Counted from the stretch's first letter, positions 50,300 through 61,255 are shown. The stretch is DNA of 64,000 nucleotides from Hyphomicrobiales bacterium (GCA_025359265.1 JANYHB010000012.1:1-64000), one strand, 5' to 3'. Notes: generated from the sequence alone by a model not told the origin. Translations and numbers: made by a program.

Positions 50300-51703
50300 A
50301 TGTTTCCAGCACATACATACAACAAAAAGCGTGTTGCAGTTTTCGGTCTTGCAAGGTCCGGGATTTCCTGCGCTACGGCTTTGCGACTTGGCGGCGCTGA
50401 AATTTTTGCGTGGGACGATAGTACACCTGCAATTGACAAGGCCAAATCCAACGGCGTGAACATCACTGATTTGCATAATTTAGACTTTACGTCACTTGAC
50501 GCTTTGGTCCTAAGCCCCGGGGTTCCTCTCACCCACCCACAGCCGCATTGGACGGTGGTGAAGGCCAAGCAAGCAGGTGTTGAAATTATCGGTGATACAG
50601 AAATATTCACCCGAGAAATCGCGCAGTCTGGCGCTAAATTGGTGGCAATCACTGGCACCAATGGCAAATCCACAACCACTGCCTTGGTTGGGCATGTGTT
50701 GAAAAGTGCTGGCCTCGATGTAGATGTTGGCGGCAATATCGGCCTGCCTGTTTTCAATTTACGCCAACCGCTGCCCGGGCGCATTTATGTTTTGGAACTT
50801 TCGTCATTTCAACTTGATCTTATGCCCAATGCAAAACCTGATGTTGGCATTCTCACCAATATCACACCCGATCACTTAGATCGTCATGGCACACTCGAAC
50901 ATTATGCAGAAGTAAAAGGCAGTTTATTTTCGCGCATGACGCACGGATGTTCGGCCCTGATCGGCGTTGATGACGAGCAATCCAGAATGATAGCGTCCCA
51001 GGTTAACCCTCCGGTTTGTGTTCAGCGAGTATCTGTTCAGCACACACTTGACGATGGCATCACCGCACCAGATGGCATTTTGGAGATGATGCAAAGGGGT
51101 AAGGCCACCCAAAGCCTGGACTTGCGAAATTTTGGTTCCTTGCGCGGCAAACATAACTGGCAAAACGCTTGTATGGCCTTTGGCGCTGCTTTCCATTTTG
51201 GGGTGTCCGTCAATCAAATTGCTAAAGCCATGCAAAGTTTTGCGGGGCTGGCTCACCGGATGCAAAAAATTGCACAGTTGGGCGCTGTTTCTTTTGTAAA
51301 TGACTCGAAAGCCACCAATGCCGATGCCGCCGAGAAAGCCCTGTCGTCATATGAAAATATTCATTGGATCGCGGGCGGCATTGCCAAGGCCGGCGGTATC
51401 GCTTTGTTGCAACCCTATTTTCCGCGTGTTCGCCGTGCCTATTTGATCGGTGCGGCGGCTTCTGAATTTGCTGAAGAATTGCGTGGCAAAGTTGAATTTG
51501 CCATCTGTGGCTCGCTGGAGCAAGCCGTGGCCGAAGCCACCAAAGACGCAAGCTCCAATTCTGCTCCAGGTCCAATAGTTCTGCTTTCCCCAGCCTGTGC
51601 CTCTTTTGATCAATATAAAAATTTTGAAACGCGCGGCGAAGCCTTTGTTGATCTTGTTGGTAGAATCCCAAAAATCGTGATGCAAAAAGGATCCCTTCAA
51701 TGA
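50300..51703 (+). CDS. murD: UDP-MurNAc-L-Ala:D-glutamate ligase
   Basis: Cytoplasmic ligase adding D-Glu, 467 residues. KRVAVFGLARSGISCATALR opens the N-terminal Rossmann part; AITGTNGKSTTTALVGHVLK near residue 115 binds ATP; VLELSSFQLDLMPNAKPDVG, NITPDHLDRHGTLEHYAEVK and the C-terminal SKATNADAAEKALSSYENIH complete the Mur ligase pattern. ILLSPACASFDQYKNFETRG is the MurD-type ending. It starts two bases after the mraY stop and overlaps ftsW by four. Confidence 0.96.
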   Translation: MFPAHTYNKKRVAVFGLARSGISCATALRLGGAEIFAWDDSTPAIDKAKSNGVNITDLHNLDFTSLDALVLSPGVPLTHPQPHWTVVKAKQAGVEIIGDTEIFTREIAQSGAKLVAITGTNGKSTTTALVGHVLKSAGLDVDVGGNIGLPVFNLRQPLPGRIYVLELSSFQLDLMPNAKPDVGILTNITPDHLDRHGTLEHYAEVKGSLFSRMTHGCSALIGVDDEQSRMIASQVNPPVCVQRVSVQHTLDDGITAPDGILEMMQRGKATQSLDLRNFGSLRGKHNWQNACMAFGAAFHFGVSVNQIAKAMQSFAGLAHRMQKIAQLGAVSFVNDSKATNADAAEKALSSYENIHWIAGGIAKAGGIALLQPYFPRVRRAYLIGAAASEFAEELRGKVEFAICGSLEQAVAEATKDASSNSAPGPIVLLSPACASFDQYKNFETRGEAFVDLVGRIPKIVMQKGSLQ

Positions 51704-52848
51704 ATTTGATTTCGCGCAGTGATCGCGGTGCCGTGGCCCGCTGGTGGTATACCATCGATCGTGCCTTGATGTGCTCCGTGATGCTGCTGATGGCTGTTGG
51801 TGTGCTTGTTTCCATGGCTGCAAGTCCACCGGTTGCTGAGCGTATTGGTCTCGATTCCTTTCACTTCTTCAAAGGCCAGCTGGTATTTTTGGCGCTGGGG
51901 TTAGTTGTACTTACCGCTGGATCGTTTTTAAGTGTCACGTTGGTGCGAAGGTCTGGCTTTTTAGCCTTTGCCGCAGGCCTTTTTTTAATGATTGTAGCAT
52001 TAAAATTTGGCCCAGAAATCAAAGGTGCTCATCGCTGGATTTTTCTTGGACCTTTAAACCTGCAACCCTCTGAATTGGCCAAACCGGGGTTTGTGATGGT
52101 GGCCGCTTGGTTGCTCTCAGAACATGCTAAGCGGCCTGACATGCCCGGGCGCATTCTGGCATTTTTGAGCGCTGCAGTTTTTATTGGGCTGTTGGTTTTG
52201 CAACCGGACTTCGGCCAAACGGCCCTCGTTACCCTAACATTTGGCGCAATGCTTTTGGTCTTTGGCATTTCGTGGGCGGTGATCGGTGGCCTTGTTGGGT
52301 CGGTTGGCCTGGGCGCGGGATTTTCATACCTTCTGGTGCCCCACGTCGCTTCGCGAATTAACCGGTTTCTATACCCTGACAAAGGCGACACCTTTCAAAC
52401 TGACACAGCCGTTTCAGCTTTTAACAATGGCGGATTGATGGGCACCGGCCCGGGCGGCGGCACGGCAAAAATGATTTTGCCAGATGCGCACACTGATTTT
52501 GCTTTCGCCGTTGTCGGCGAGGAATTTGGGCTAATCGCCTGCCTTGGCCTTATGGCGCTGTTCTTTTTCATCATCATGCGCGTATTGCGACGGGCTAATG
52601 ATGAATCGGATGCCTTTGCCGCCCTTGCAATGACTGGCTTGGTTTCCATGTTCGGTTTTCAGGCCTGCATCAACATGGGTGTAAATGCTGGTTTGCTGCC
52701 AGCAAAGGGCATGACCTTGCCTTTCATATCTTATGGCGGATCATCTTTGATCGGCACTGCCTTGGCCATGGGTTTTGTATTAGCTTTGTCGCGGCGATCG
52801 GCGCGCACTGGGGTGATCGGCTTTGATGCTCAGAGGTCGGCGGCATGA
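51700..52848 (+). CDS. ftsW: Septal SEDS glycosyltransferase FtsW
   Basis: Polytopic inner-membrane protein of 382 residues, ten helices, that polymerises lipid II at the septum with FtsI. SEDS blocks: GAHRWIFLGPLNLQPSELAK with the QPSE and Lys, GDTFQTDTAVSAFNNGG, MILPDAHTDFAFAVVGEEFG with the catalytic Asp, and NMGVNAGLLPAKGMTLPFIS then YGGSSLIGTALAMG. These match FtsW rather than RodA by position in the dcw cluster. It overlaps murG by four bases. Confidence 0.96.
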   Translation: MNLISRSDRGAVARWWYTIDRALMCSVMLLMAVGVLVSMAASPPVAERIGLDSFHFFKGQLVFLALGLVVLTAGSFLSVTLVRRSGFLAFAAGLFLMIVALKFGPEIKGAHRWIFLGPLNLQPSELAKPGFVMVAAWLLSEHAKRPDMPGRILAFLSAAVFIGLLVLQPDFGQTALVTLTFGAMLLVFGISWAVIGGLVGSVGLGAGFSYLLVPHVASRINRFLYPDKGDTFQTDTAVSAFNNGGLMGTGPGGGTAKMILPDAHTDFAFAVVGEEFGLIACLGLMALFFFIIMRVLRRANDESDAFAALAMTGLVSMFGFQACINMGVNAGLLPAKGMTLPFISYGGSSLIGTALAMGFVLALSRRSARTGVIGFDAQRSAA

Positions 52849-53957
52849 GCAGCAATAACCTCATCGTTGTAGCTGCGGGTGGGACAGGCGGCCATTTATT
52901 TCCAGCGCAGGCGCTATCGGAGGTTCTTGTTTCGCGCGGTTATAGAGTTCATTTAATGACCGACGAACGCGTGAGAGATTACGGTAAAAGTTTTCCAGCC
53001 GAGAAAATTCATATCATTCCCGCTGCAAGTCCGTCACCGACGCTATCAAAATTGCATCTTCTGCCTGGCCGCTTGCTGCGTCTTTATTCTGGCTACAGAA
53101 AAGCCAAAACGCTGCTGAAAGAACTATCGCCTATTGCCGTGGTTGGTTTTGGCGGATATCCGTCATTTCCACCGGTTTTTGCAGCGAAGTCACTCGGTAT
53201 TCCCACTGCAGTTCATGAACAAAACGCCGTCTTAGGTCGCGCCAATACGGTATTGGCCGGCAAGGCAGATTTTGTGGCAACATCATTTCGCGATACCATT
53301 GGCATTCCAGCACATTCCGTCAACAAGGTTGCATTTACTGGCAACCCTGTGCGCGCGATTGCTTTGGCGCGGGCGAGAACGCCTTATCCCAGCGTCGTCA
53401 ACAGTGCCAATATCTCCCTGGTGGTTTTTGGTGGGAGCCAAGGGGCCAACTTCTTCTCTGATTTCATGCCGCGAGTATTTGACGCAATGCCGCCTGAATT
53501 GCGTTTGCGCATAAAGCTAGTCCAGCAATGTCGCGCCGAAGATATCGAAACGTCGCGTAATAACTATAAAATTGCAGGCGTTTCGGCAGAACTCGAAACA
53601 TTTTTTGCCGATATGCCAAGCCGTTTGGCTGGTGCGCATCTTGTCGTGTGTCGCGCCGGAGCGTCATCAATTGCAGAACTGGGAGTCATCGGCCGACCTG
53701 CAGCATTGGTGCCCTTGCCGCACGCCATTGATAATGATCAATTGCGCAATGCGCAGAGCTTTGCGTCGGCGGGTGCAGGTTGGGTTTTCCCTCAGAATGA
53801 GCTGAATGCCGAAGAATTTGCCAAATTTTTGTCAGGTTTGATGGAAGATGGACAAGTATTGAAGAGAGCCGCCGCAGCTGCGCTTAATCATGGAATACCA
53901 GACGCTGCCGCAAGGCTGGCGGATTTGACTATAAATCTTGGGCATGCGCATAAATGA
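52845..53957 (+). CDS. murG: UDP-GlcNAc:undecaprenyl-PP-MurNAc-pentapeptide GlcNAc transferase
   Basis: Peripheral membrane glycosyltransferase converting lipid I to lipid II, 370 residues, GT28. The Gly-rich loop [20 protein letters not shown] is at residue 10, [20 protein letters not shown] near 100, [40 protein letters not shown] near 190, and [20 protein letters not shown] then [20 protein letters not shown] near the end. All catalytic blocks of MurG are present. It overlaps ftsW; murC starts 16 bases after its stop. Confidence 0.97.
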   Translation: MSSNNLIVVAAGGTGGHLFPAQALSEVLVSRGYRVHLMTDERVRDYGKSFPAEKIHIIPAASPSPTLSKLHLLPGRLLRLYSGYRKAKTLLKELSPIAVVGFGGYPSFPPVFAAKSLGIPTAVHEQNAVLGRANTVLAGKADFVATSFRDTIGIPAHSVNKVAFTGNPVRAIALARARTPYPSVVNSANISLVVFGGSQGANFFSDFMPRVFDAMPPELRLRIKLVQQCRAEDIETSRNNYKIAGVSAELETFFADMPSRLAGAHLVVCRAGASSIAELGVIGRPAALVPLPHAIDNDQLRNAQSFASAGAGWVFPQNELNAEEFAKFLSGLMEDGQVLKRAAAAALNHGIPDAAARLADLTINLGHAHK

Positions 53958-53973
53958 ACGGGGAATTGGAAAT

Positions 53974-55383
53974 ATGAAACTGCCACGCGACGTTGGCCCC
54001 ATTCATTTCATCGGAGTTGGCGGCATTGGCATGAGTGGCATTGCCGAAGTGATGGTTACGCTTGGGTACAAAGTGCAGGGCAGCGATATTTCAGACAACT
54101 ACAATGTGGCCCGCTTGCGCAAACTTGGCATCGAGGTTTCCATCGGCCACAAGGCCGAAAATATAAAAGAGGCTGCGGTGATTGTTGTGTCATCAGCGGT
54201 GAAGCCAGATAACGCAGAGCTGATTGAGGCGCGAGCCCGCTATTTGCCCGTTGTGCGCCGCGCCGAGATGTTGGCGGAATTGATGCGCTTCAAGTCTTGC
54301 ATCGCAGTGGGTGGGACACATGGAAAAACCACCACCACTTCAATTGTAGCCTCGCTTCTGGATGCGGGCAAATTTGACCCTACCGTCATCAATGGTGGAA
54401 TCATCAATGCTTACGGCACCAACGCCCGGCTTGGCAAAGGCGAATGGATGGTGGTTGAAAGCGATGAATCTGATGGCACCTTTGTTAAGTTGCCCGCCGA
54501 TGTTGTGATTGTAACTAACATCGACCCTGAGCATTTGGATCATTACGGTACATTTGCAAAAGCTAAAGAAGCATTCTTGCGCTTTGTCGAAAATATTCCC
54601 TTTTATGGTTTTGCGGTAATGTGTATCGACCACCCGGTGGTGCAAGAGTTGATCGGTCAAATCAATGACCGCCGCGTCGTGACCTATGGTCGAAGTCCTC
54701 AGGCAGACTACTGCCTTGTTGGAGGAAATTTTGAAGATGGCGCCACTCATTTTGCGGTTCGCGTTAAAAACCGCCGCGATGGATCGAGCCATGAAATTGC
54801 CGACTTGGCCCTCAATATGCCGGGTGATCACAATGCCCTCAACTCAACGGCCGCATTGGCGGTGGCGCGTGAGCTGGGCATAGGTGATACTGCCATTCGC
54901 GCTGGCCTTGCCGCTTTTGAAGGTGTGAAGCGCCGTTTCACGAAAACCGGAGAGAATAATGGCGTAACTGTTTACGATGACTATGGCCATCATCCAGTTG
55001 AAATCGCCGCTGTGCTAGCGGCCGCGAGACGCGTAACCCAAAGCCAGGTCATTGCGGTGATGCAACCCCACCGGTTCACCAGATTACACAGTCTCTTCAA
55101 TGATTTTTGCACGTGTTTTAATAATGCAGATCAAGTGATTGTTGCACCTGTCTACGCTGCTGGCGAAGGGCCCATAGAAGGCGCGTCGCATGAAAACCTT
55201 GTGGATGGTTTGCGCGCCCGCGGGCACCGCGCTGTTTCTAAAATTGATTTGCCAGAGGAACTGGCGCCTTTAGTGCACGCCATGGTGAAACCGGGTGATA
55301 TTGTAGTTTGCTTGGGCGCAGGCACGATAACGCAATGGGCTTACGCGCTGCCCGGCCAACTGGCCGCCATAGACAAGTCTTAG
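53974..55383 (+). CDS. murC: UDP-MurNAc:L-alanine ligase
   Basis: First Mur ligase, 469 residues. The start [20 protein letters not shown] is the standard MurC opening (here ATG at 53974 with GGGAATTGGA upstream; an ATG at 53938 would overlap murG). [20 protein letters not shown] near residue 113 binds ATP, followed by [60 protein letters not shown] and [20 protein letters not shown]. Everything is typical. It is followed by murB after three bases. Confidence 0.96.
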   Translation: MKLPRDVGPIHFIGVGGIGMSGIAEVMVTLGYKVQGSDISDNYNVARLRKLGIEVSIGHKAENIKEAAVIVVSSAVKPDNAELIEARARYLPVVRRAEMLAELMRFKSCIAVGGTHGKTTTTSIVASLLDAGKFDPTVINGGIINAYGTNARLGKGEWMVVESDESDGTFVKLPADVVIVTNIDPEHLDHYGTFAKAKEAFLRFVENIPFYGFAVMCIDHPVVQELIGQINDRRVVTYGRSPQADYCLVGGNFEDGATHFAVRVKNRRDGSSHEIADLALNMPGDHNALNSTAALAVARELGIGDTAIRAGLAAFEGVKRRFTKTGENNGVTVYDDYGHHPVEIAAVLAAARRVTQSQVIAVMQPHRFTRLHSLFNDFCTCFNNADQVIVAPVYAAGEGPIEGASHENLVDGLRARGHRAVSKIDLPEELAPLVHAMVKPGDIVVCLGAGTITQWAYALPGQLAAIDKS

Positions 55384-55386
55384 TTC

Positions 55387-56316
55387 ATGCAGTGGTTCGA
55401 CGGTGAAAAACTGCTGGCGAAATTGCCGAAGGTGCGCGGGCGCATGGAAGCCAATTGCCCCTTGGCGGATCTCACCTGGTTTCGTGTTGGCGGACCCGCC
55501 GAAGTTTTGTTTTCACCCGCAGACGAAGCCGATCTCGTTAATTTTTTAAAACACGCATCAGAGAATATTCCGGTTAATGTTATCGGCGTAGGTTCAAACG
55601 TGCTCGTTCGCGATGGTGGTGTGCGTGGTGTTGTTATTCGCCTTGGCCGCGCGTTTATGAATGTTGAAGTTGAGCCAGAATACCGCGTTCGTGCCGGCGC
55701 AGCCGCATTGGACGTTCGCGTGGCGCGTGTGGCAGCAGAGCATAGTATTGATGCATTAACGTTTCTGAGAGGTATACCCGGCAGCATTGGCGGGGCGCTT
55801 CGTATGAATGGTGGTGCCTATGGCGGCGAAACCAAAGATATTTTGATTGAGGCGCGCGCTGTTTCACGAAAGGGCAACGTGGAAGTGTTGTCGAATGGGC
55901 GAATGAATTACACTTATCGCCATTGCGGCGCACCGGAGGATCTGATTTTCACTTCAGCATTGTTTCAGGGTCGCCCCGGCAACCGCAATGAAATCTTGGC
56001 AGCGATGGATCAAATCACGGCCAGTCGTGAAGCAACTCAGCCGATAAAAACCAAAACCGGAGGTTCAACATTTAAAAATCCAATAGGGCATAAATCTTGG
56101 CAATTGATTGATGCAGCAGGCTTGCGCGGCTTTGCTGTGGGGGATGCAAAAGTATCTGAACAGCATTGTAACTTCTTGATCAATGAAGGCGGTGCCACGG
56201 CAGCCCAAATCGAAGAGCTGGGTGAAACAATTCGCCGCCGCGTAACAGAAAATTCAGGCGTGGAACTTGAGTGGGAAATCAAGCGCATCGGCATTGGCCA
56301 AGCAGGCGAGCCATGA
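55387..56316 (+). CDS. murB: UDP-N-acetylenolpyruvoylglucosamine reductase
   Basis: FAD enzyme reducing UDP-GlcNAc-enolpyruvate, 309 residues. Motifs: [60 protein letters not shown] with the catalytic-region Gly-rich loop, and [20 protein letters not shown] with the catalytic Ser. The protein is of the type I class (no long C-terminal Tyr-loop insert visible). Its stop overlaps the start of ddl by four bases. Confidence 0.96.
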   Translation: MQWFDGEKLLAKLPKVRGRMEANCPLADLTWFRVGGPAEVLFSPADEADLVNFLKHASENIPVNVIGVGSNVLVRDGGVRGVVIRLGRAFMNVEVEPEYRVRAGAAALDVRVARVAAEHSIDALTFLRGIPGSIGGALRMNGGAYGGETKDILIEARAVSRKGNVEVLSNGRMNYTYRHCGAPEDLIFTSALFQGRPGNRNEILAAMDQITASREATQPIKTKTGGSTFKNPIGHKSWQLIDAAGLRGFAVGDAKVSEQHCNFLINEGGATAAQIEELGETIRRRVTENSGVELEWEIKRIGIGQAGEP

Positions 56317-57260
56317 ATATAAAAAAGCGTAACCCGGGCGATACTCACGTAGCAGTCTTGATGGGTGGCTGGTCGGTCGAACGCCCCGTGTCCTTGGCTT
56401 CTGGTGAGGCTTGCACCAAGGCCCTGCGCAACGCCGGATATTACGCCACCAAAGTTGATGTCAACCAAGTGACAATTGCTGAGGTCTTGGCTGATTTGAA
56501 GCCGAATGTTATTTTCAACGCACTTCATGGCAAATGGGGTGAAGATGGTAAAGCCGCTGCATTGTTTGAAACGATGGCCATTCCTTACACACATTCCGGT
56601 GTTTTGGCTTCTGCATTGGCGATGGATAAACAGCGATCCAAGGCCATTTTCAAAGATGCTGCAATTGCTCTGGCAGAAAGTATCGTTTTGCCGCTTGAAG
56701 AAGTGGCGCGGCGCCATGTTATGCCGCTGCCTTACGTGGTAAAACCAGTAGCTGAAGGTTCCAGTTTTGGCGTCCATATCATAGATTATAAAAGCAACGG
56801 GCCAGCCGCGAGCATTTTGGATGAGCGCCATATTTTCGGCGACGTAGCAATGGTTGAGCGTTTTATTCCTGGGCGCGAGCTGACCTGCGCGGTGATGGGA
56901 GATGTCGCCCTTGGCGTGATTGATATTGTTTCGAAAGGCGGATTTTATGATTATGATTCAAAGTATGCCGAAGGCGGGTCGGAGCATATTCTTCCAGCAC
57001 AAATTCCCAACGAAGTTTATCGTAAGTGCCAGAAATTCGCACTGCAAGCCCACAAGGCCCTGGGTTGCCGCGGAGTTTCGCGCGCAGACTTCCGCTATGA
57101 TGATACTAACTCCGAAAGAGGTGAATTGATTTTACTTGAAGTAAACACCCAGCCGGGCATGACGGGAACATCACTCGTACCTGAACTTGCTCAATATGCG
57201 GGCCACTCATTTGAAGATTTGGTAACGTGGATGATCGAAGACGCATCGTTGGATAGGTAA
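56313..57260 (+). CDS. ddl: D-alanine--D-alanine ligase
   Basis: ATP-grasp ligase of 315 residues making D-Ala-D-Ala. [20 protein letters not shown] is the N-terminal substrate motif, [20 protein letters not shown] follows, then [18 protein letters not shown] with the ATP-binding Lys, [20 protein letters not shown], and [20 protein letters not shown] where Glu and Asn bind Mg. The start at 56313 overlaps the murB stop; the in-frame 56271 lies in murB. Dcw position matches DdlB. Confidence 0.95.
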   Translation: MNIKKRNPGDTHVAVLMGGWSVERPVSLASGEACTKALRNAGYYATKVDVNQVTIAEVLADLKPNVIFNALHGKWGEDGKAAALFETMAIPYTHSGVLASALAMDKQRSKAIFKDAAIALAESIVLPLEEVARRHVMPLPYVVKPVAEGSSFGVHIIDYKSNGPAASILDERHIFGDVAMVERFIPGRELTCAVMGDVALGVIDIVSKGGFYDYDSKYAEGGSEHILPAQIPNEVYRKCQKFALQAHKALGCRGVSRADFRYDDTNSERGELILLEVNTQPGMTGTSLVPELAQYAGHSFEDLVTWMIEDASLDR

Positions 57261-57264
57261 CCAT

Positions 57265-58089
57265 ATGGCAAATTTTAAAAATTCGTCTTTCGCTCTCTTG
57301 GAGTCATGGCAACTTAGAAATGCCGTTCGAATTTGTGCTTTTTTTGCTTTGGCTGCAACAATTCTGCACGGGGCCGCGCGCAGTGGTGTTTTTGAAAATG
57401 ATGCAAGTTTCTTGAATAAAATGCCTGGCCGATTGGCAAGCTTTTTTGGCATGGCCGCAGATGATATCCAAATCGCCGGTCTGGCACAGCATGATCCCGC
57501 CGAGATCATGGAAGCCCTTCATTTAAAGGCTGGAGATTCACTGGTTGGGTTTGATGCAGGCAATGCGCGCCTTGCCCTGGAACAGGTGGTGTGGATCAAA
57601 TCCGCATCAGTGGCGCGTGAATATCCTAACGCGCTGCGCATTGCCGTATCTGAACGCAAGGCAATTGCACTGTGGCAACACGGCAGCGAAATAGAGCTGG
57701 TGGACGACACGGGCAAGGCAATGGGTCAGCCCAAATTTGTAGTCAGTGGTCAACTTCCGCTGGTTACAGGGCAGGGCGCTGATATCGCCGCCCCTGAGCT
57801 TATTAACCAGATATCAGCCATTGAGGGATTATTACAACGTGTGACGGCTGCTGCTCGCGTGGGTGGCAGGCGTTGGACCCTCTACATGGACAGCGGCGTG
57901 AAAGTTGCTTTGCCGGAAGAAAAGGTTGCTGAGGCGCTGCAAACCGTTTGGCGGGCCGATCAATCTCAAGCCCTGCTCGCCAAAGGCATAAATTTGGTGG
58001 ACATGCGGATTAAAGGTCGAATGGCTCTACAGGTGATCGAACAAGAATTCGCGGATAGCCCAAACGGCACAGCACCCGCGAAGAACTAG
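57265..58089 (+). CDS. ftsQ: Cell division protein FtsQ
   Basis: Bitopic divisome protein of 274 residues. A short cytoplasmic end and helix (AVRICAFFALAATILHGAAR) precede the POTRA domain (DDIQIAGLAQHDPAEIMEAL, LHLKAGDSLVGFDAGNARLA, SASVAREYPNALRIAVSERK), then the FtsQ beta domain with GGRRWTLYMDSGVKVALPEE. The variable C-terminus is rich in Asp/Ala. A good ribosome site (GGATAGGTAACC) is upstream, and it lies four bases after ddl. It recruits FtsL and FtsB. Confidence 0.93.
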   Translation: MANFKNSSFALLESWQLRNAVRICAFFALAATILHGAARSGVFENDASFLNKMPGRLASFFGMAADDIQIAGLAQHDPAEIMEALHLKAGDSLVGFDAGNARLALEQVVWIKSASVAREYPNALRIAVSERKAIALWQHGSEIELVDDTGKAMGQPKFVVSGQLPLVTGQGADIAAPELINQISAIEGLLQRVTAAARVGGRRWTLYMDSGVKVALPEEKVAEALQTVWRADQSQALLAKGINLVDMRIKGRMALQVIEQEFADSPNGTAPAKN

Positions 58090-58133
58090 GTTAGCCGGAC
58101 TAAATTGTGTGAATTGCGTGAGGTAGAGTTTAG

Positions 58134-59456
58134 ATGAATGTAGTGCAGTTGGCCGGTCGCCAAAATAAAAATGCCAGCGCTCATACCCGGCCCACTATTG
58201 TAGCGGCTGTTGACATAGGCTCATCAAAAATAAGTTGCGCAATCGCCGAGGCGGCGAGGACGCGTACCAAATTGGCGTCTGAAACGCGTCAATCGCTGCG
58301 CGTTTTAGGCTTCGGCCAAACTGCCACTCGCGGTGTTAAGGCGGGCGCCATAACAGATGTCAATCAAGCCGAATGCGCCATTCGCCTGGCTGTCGATGCA
58401 GCTGAGCGCATGGCCCAGACCTCAATTTCCGAAGTTGTGGTGGTATTATCAGGGGGCAGGCCCACTTCAAATTCCGTCAAGGGAAAAACCAAAACTCAAA
58501 CTGGTATTGTTGGGCCAATAGATCTTGAGGCAGCAATCGCTGCAGCATTATCAGACGTTTCAATGGAGCGGCGCACTTTAGTGCATTTGCATCCCATCAA
58601 TCACACGCTTGATAGCTTTAGTGAAATTGACATGCCGCTTGGCATGCATGCCGATGAGTTGCAAGTTGATGTTGGCGTGACCAGTTTGGATACAACTTAT
58701 CTGCGCAACATTTCTCAAGCGGTTGCACGCTCTCACCTTGACGTATCTGATTACATCATTGCACCCTATGCTGCTGCAAAGGCTGCACTTAGCGCTGATG
58801 AGCAAGTCGCGGGCACGCTGCTAATCGACATGGGCGGAGCGGTCACATCCTTGTGCTTTGTTAAAAATGGTAAACTCGTTTCCGCCGCCAGCGTTATGCT
58901 TGGCGGGCAACATGTAACATATGACATCGCGCAAGGACTATCCACGTCCGTTTCACACGCTGAGCGGATGAAAACATTATTTGGTTCTGCCATTCAAGGC
59001 GGCCATGCAGATCGTGAAATGTTGGCTGTTCCACTTCTGGGAGAGCGCGGAACCGAAGCGGTGCACCACATTCCGCGCGCCCAATTGGCCACCATTATGC
59101 GCGCAAGGTTGGAAGAGATTTTTGAACATTGCAATGCCATCCTTGCAACTGATGCTTTTGCACGAGCGAAGTCGGCGCGCGTGGTAATAACGGGTGGTGC
59201 CAGCCAATCCACAGGCTTGCGTGATCTTGCTGGCTATGTGTTGCAACGTCAGGTTCGACTGGGCGTTGCTGCAGCACTAAGCAATTTGCCGGAATCGCAG
59301 CGCGGTGGCAGTTTTGCTGCAGTCACGGGCGCGCTTCTCCATGCTGCAAATCCCGATGTGAAATATGCCTTGCCTCAACAATCATCGGCTAATTTTGAAC
59401 GGGCTCAAATGGGTTATGCCAAGCGTCTTGGGCGCTGGTTGGTAGAGGCGCTATAG
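58134..59456 (+). CDS. ftsA: Cell division protein FtsA
   Basis: Actin-like ATPase that anchors FtsZ to the membrane, 440 residues. VAAVDIGSSKISCAIAEAAR is the phosphate-1 block, VVVVLSGGRPTSNSVKGKT the start of the 1C domain, GTLLIDMGGAVTSLCFVKNG the phosphate-2 block, and RVVITGGASQSTGLRDLAGY the adenosine block. The C-terminal amphipathic helix is YAKRLGRWLVEAL, the membrane-targeting sequence. It lies 44 bases after ftsQ and 149 bases ahead of the ftsZ start, where a separate ftsZ promoter is likely. Confidence 0.95.
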   Translation: MNVVQLAGRQNKNASAHTRPTIVAAVDIGSSKISCAIAEAARTRTKLASETRQSLRVLGFGQTATRGVKAGAITDVNQAECAIRLAVDAAERMAQTSISEVVVVLSGGRPTSNSVKGKTKTQTGIVGPIDLEAAIAAALSDVSMERRTLVHLHPINHTLDSFSEIDMPLGMHADELQVDVGVTSLDTTYLRNISQAVARSHLDVSDYIIAPYAAAKAALSADEQVAGTLLIDMGGAVTSLCFVKNGKLVSAASVMLGGQHVTYDIAQGLSTSVSHAERMKTLFGSAIQGGHADREMLAVPLLGERGTEAVHHIPRAQLATIMRARLEEIFEHCNAILATDAFARAKSARVVITGGASQSTGLRDLAGYVLQRQVRLGVAAALSNLPESQRGGSFAAVTGALLHAANPDVKYALPQQSSANFERAQMGYAKRLGRWLVEAL

Positions 59457-59534
59457 CCTGGCAACGATAAGTGTTGCAGCCTTCCTTCCCGCTGTGCCGA
59501 ATTGAGGCAATTTTCTTTAATTCAAACGGGGTTT

Positions 59535-59555
59535 GGTTAGCAGTTGTTAACGAAT
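59535..59555 (+). promoter_or_regulatory. Motif with GTTAACGAAT shared with the 39.5-kb gene
   Basis: GGTTAGC-N4-GTTAACGAAT upstream of ftsZ. The sequence at 39486-39506 is nearly the same (GGTTAAC-N4-GTTAACGAAT). It is one base short of CtrA spacing (TTA-x-N6-TTAAC), so either a variant CtrA site or another factor is possible. Confidence 0.35.
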
Positions 59556-59605
59556 TTGAAAGGTTTCGGTAACAAACATTGGTTTATCGCAAACTCGAGT
59601 TCGGA

Positions 59606-61132
59606 ATGTCCATGTCGATCAAGCTCACAGTCCCAAATCTTTCAGAATTAAAACCCCGCATCACCGTTTTTGGCGTAGGTGGGGCTGGCGGAAACGCTGT
59701 TAATAACATGATTGAAAGCAGGTTGGATGGTGTCGAGTTCGTCGTTGCCAACACGGATGCGCAGGCTTTGCTTCAAAACGCAGCTCAGCGCCGCGTACAA
59801 ATGGGCACGGCCTTAACTCAAGGTTTGGGTGCGGGTTCGCAGCCGCAAATTGGGGCAGCTGCAGCCGAAGAGGCGCTGCAAGAAATCGTTGATCACCTTG
59901 CCGGCTCGCATATGGCCTTTATCTGCGCCGGCATGGGCGGTGGCACGGGCACTGGTGCTGCGCCGGTGATCGCACGCGCTGCCAAGGAGCAGGGCATTCT
60001 CACCGTTGGTGTGGTCACCAAGCCGTTTCATTTTGAAGGCATCCGCCGCATGCAGACGGCAGAGCAAGGCATCGAAGAATTGGCCCGCTATGTCGATACA
60101 TTGATTGTCATTCCGAACCAAAATCTCTTCCGCGTGGCCAATGAGAAAACAACATTCGCGGCCGCATTTGCCATGGCTGACCAAGTTTTATATTCCGGCG
60201 TTGCCTCGATCACTGAATTGATGACCAAGGAAGGCCTGATTAACTTGGACTTTGCCGACGTTCGCGCCATTATGAGCGAGATGGGTAAGGCCATGATGGG
60301 AACCGGCGAAGCCTCTGGCGAAAAACGCGCCATTCAAGCTGCCGAGGCCGCCATCTCGAACCCCTTGCTGGATGATGTATCCATGCGCGGCGCACGCGGA
60401 TTGCTGATTTCAATTTGCGGTGGCCCGGATCTCACCCTATATGAGGTGGACGAAGCCGCCACCCGTATCCGCGAAGAAGTGGATCCCAATGCGAATATCA
60501 TTCTGGGGGCCACCTTCGATGACGCCTTGGAAGGAACGATGCGGGTATCTGTTGTGGCGACGGGCCTGACACCTGAGGCCATGGGCGAAATGCCGACCAT
60601 TGATGAAGAATTACCGTCTGTCATCCCGCACCAGGCGGCGCGCAAACAATATGCTATTCCACAGCCCTCAGTTCAGGCCAGTGCCAAAATCGCCAAGCCA
60701 GCCACACCGGCACCTCAACCCGCGGCCTATGAATCTGCAGAACCTACCCATGCTGAAGAGCCTGCGGAATCTGTGACCCAACAGTATATTCCACCCAAAC
60801 CCATCGCGCGCATCCCTTCCATCGATCAATTCCCGCGTATTGCCCAGCAGCAAGTTGCAGCACAGCAGAATCGCATCGCCATTATTGCGGAACAGGCCCA
60901 GAAAAAACGCAAGGGCATTTTCGAACGCTTGGCCGATGTTGGCCTTGGTCGCCGCGCGGAAGCTGTTTCCGTCCATACCCCCTCTATCCCGGCGCCGCGC
61001 CGCGCCGAACCTAAAATGCAGCCGCAAGTTGAACCCGTTGAAACAGAGCAACCTGCACCGCACGTGGATGCCACTTACGATGACGATCAGCTGGCCATCC
61101 CAGCTTTCCTACGCCGGCAGGCCCACGGCTAA
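59606..61132 (+). CDS. ftsZ: Cell division protein FtsZ
   Basis: Tubulin-like GTPase that forms the division ring, 508 residues. [20 protein letters not shown] is the N-terminal nucleotide block, and the tubulin signature [10 protein letters not shown] lies near residues 111-120, then [20 protein letters not shown] and the T7 loop [21 protein letters not shown] long Pro/Ala/Glu linker (about residues 340-490) leads to the C-terminal conserved peptide [14 protein letters not shown], which is alphaproteobacterial in form. The start at 59606 or 59612 is uncertain; the track-like frame to 59579 lacks family similarity. A strong terminator follows, so this is the end of the dcw unit. Confidence 0.97.
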   Translation: MSMSIKLTVPNLSELKPRITVFGVGGAGGNAVNNMIESRLDGVEFVVANTDAQALLQNAAQRRVQMGTALTQGLGAGSQPQIGAAAAEEALQEIVDHLAGSHMAFICAGMGGGTGTGAAPVIARAAKEQGILTVGVVTKPFHFEGIRRMQTAEQGIEELARYVDTLIVIPNQNLFRVANEKTTFAAAFAMADQVLYSGVASITELMTKEGLINLDFADVRAIMSEMGKAMMGTGEASGEKRAIQAAEAAISNPLLDDVSMRGARGLLISICGGPDLTLYEVDEAATRIREEVDPNANIILGATFDDALEGTMRVSVVATGLTPEAMGEMPTIDEELPSVIPHQAARKQYAIPQPSVQASAKIAKPATPAPQPAAYESAEPTHAEEPAESVTQQYIPPKPIARIPSIDQFPRIAQQQVAAQQNRIAIIAEQAQKKRKGIFERLADVGLGRRAEAVSVHTPSIPAPRRAEPKMQPQVEPVETEQPAPHVDATYDDDQLAIPAFLRRQAHG

Positions 61133-61156
61133 CCAAATTTACAGCAATCTAAGATG

Positions 61157-61190
61157 AACCCGGCAGCCACAGTTCTGCCGGGTTTGTGTT
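61157..61190 (+). terminator. Rho-independent terminator after ftsZ
   Basis: AACCCGGCAG-CCACAGTT-CTGCCGGGTT, a perfect 10-bp stem with an 8-base loop, followed by TGTGTTT. It lies 25 bases after the ftsZ stop codon and closes the dcw cluster. Confidence 0.9.
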
Positions 61191-61255
61191 TGAATTGAAC
61201 TTTTAGAGCGTCGCCTTTGCTGCTATGGCGGCTTCGTGATTTGAAGGTGATTTCA

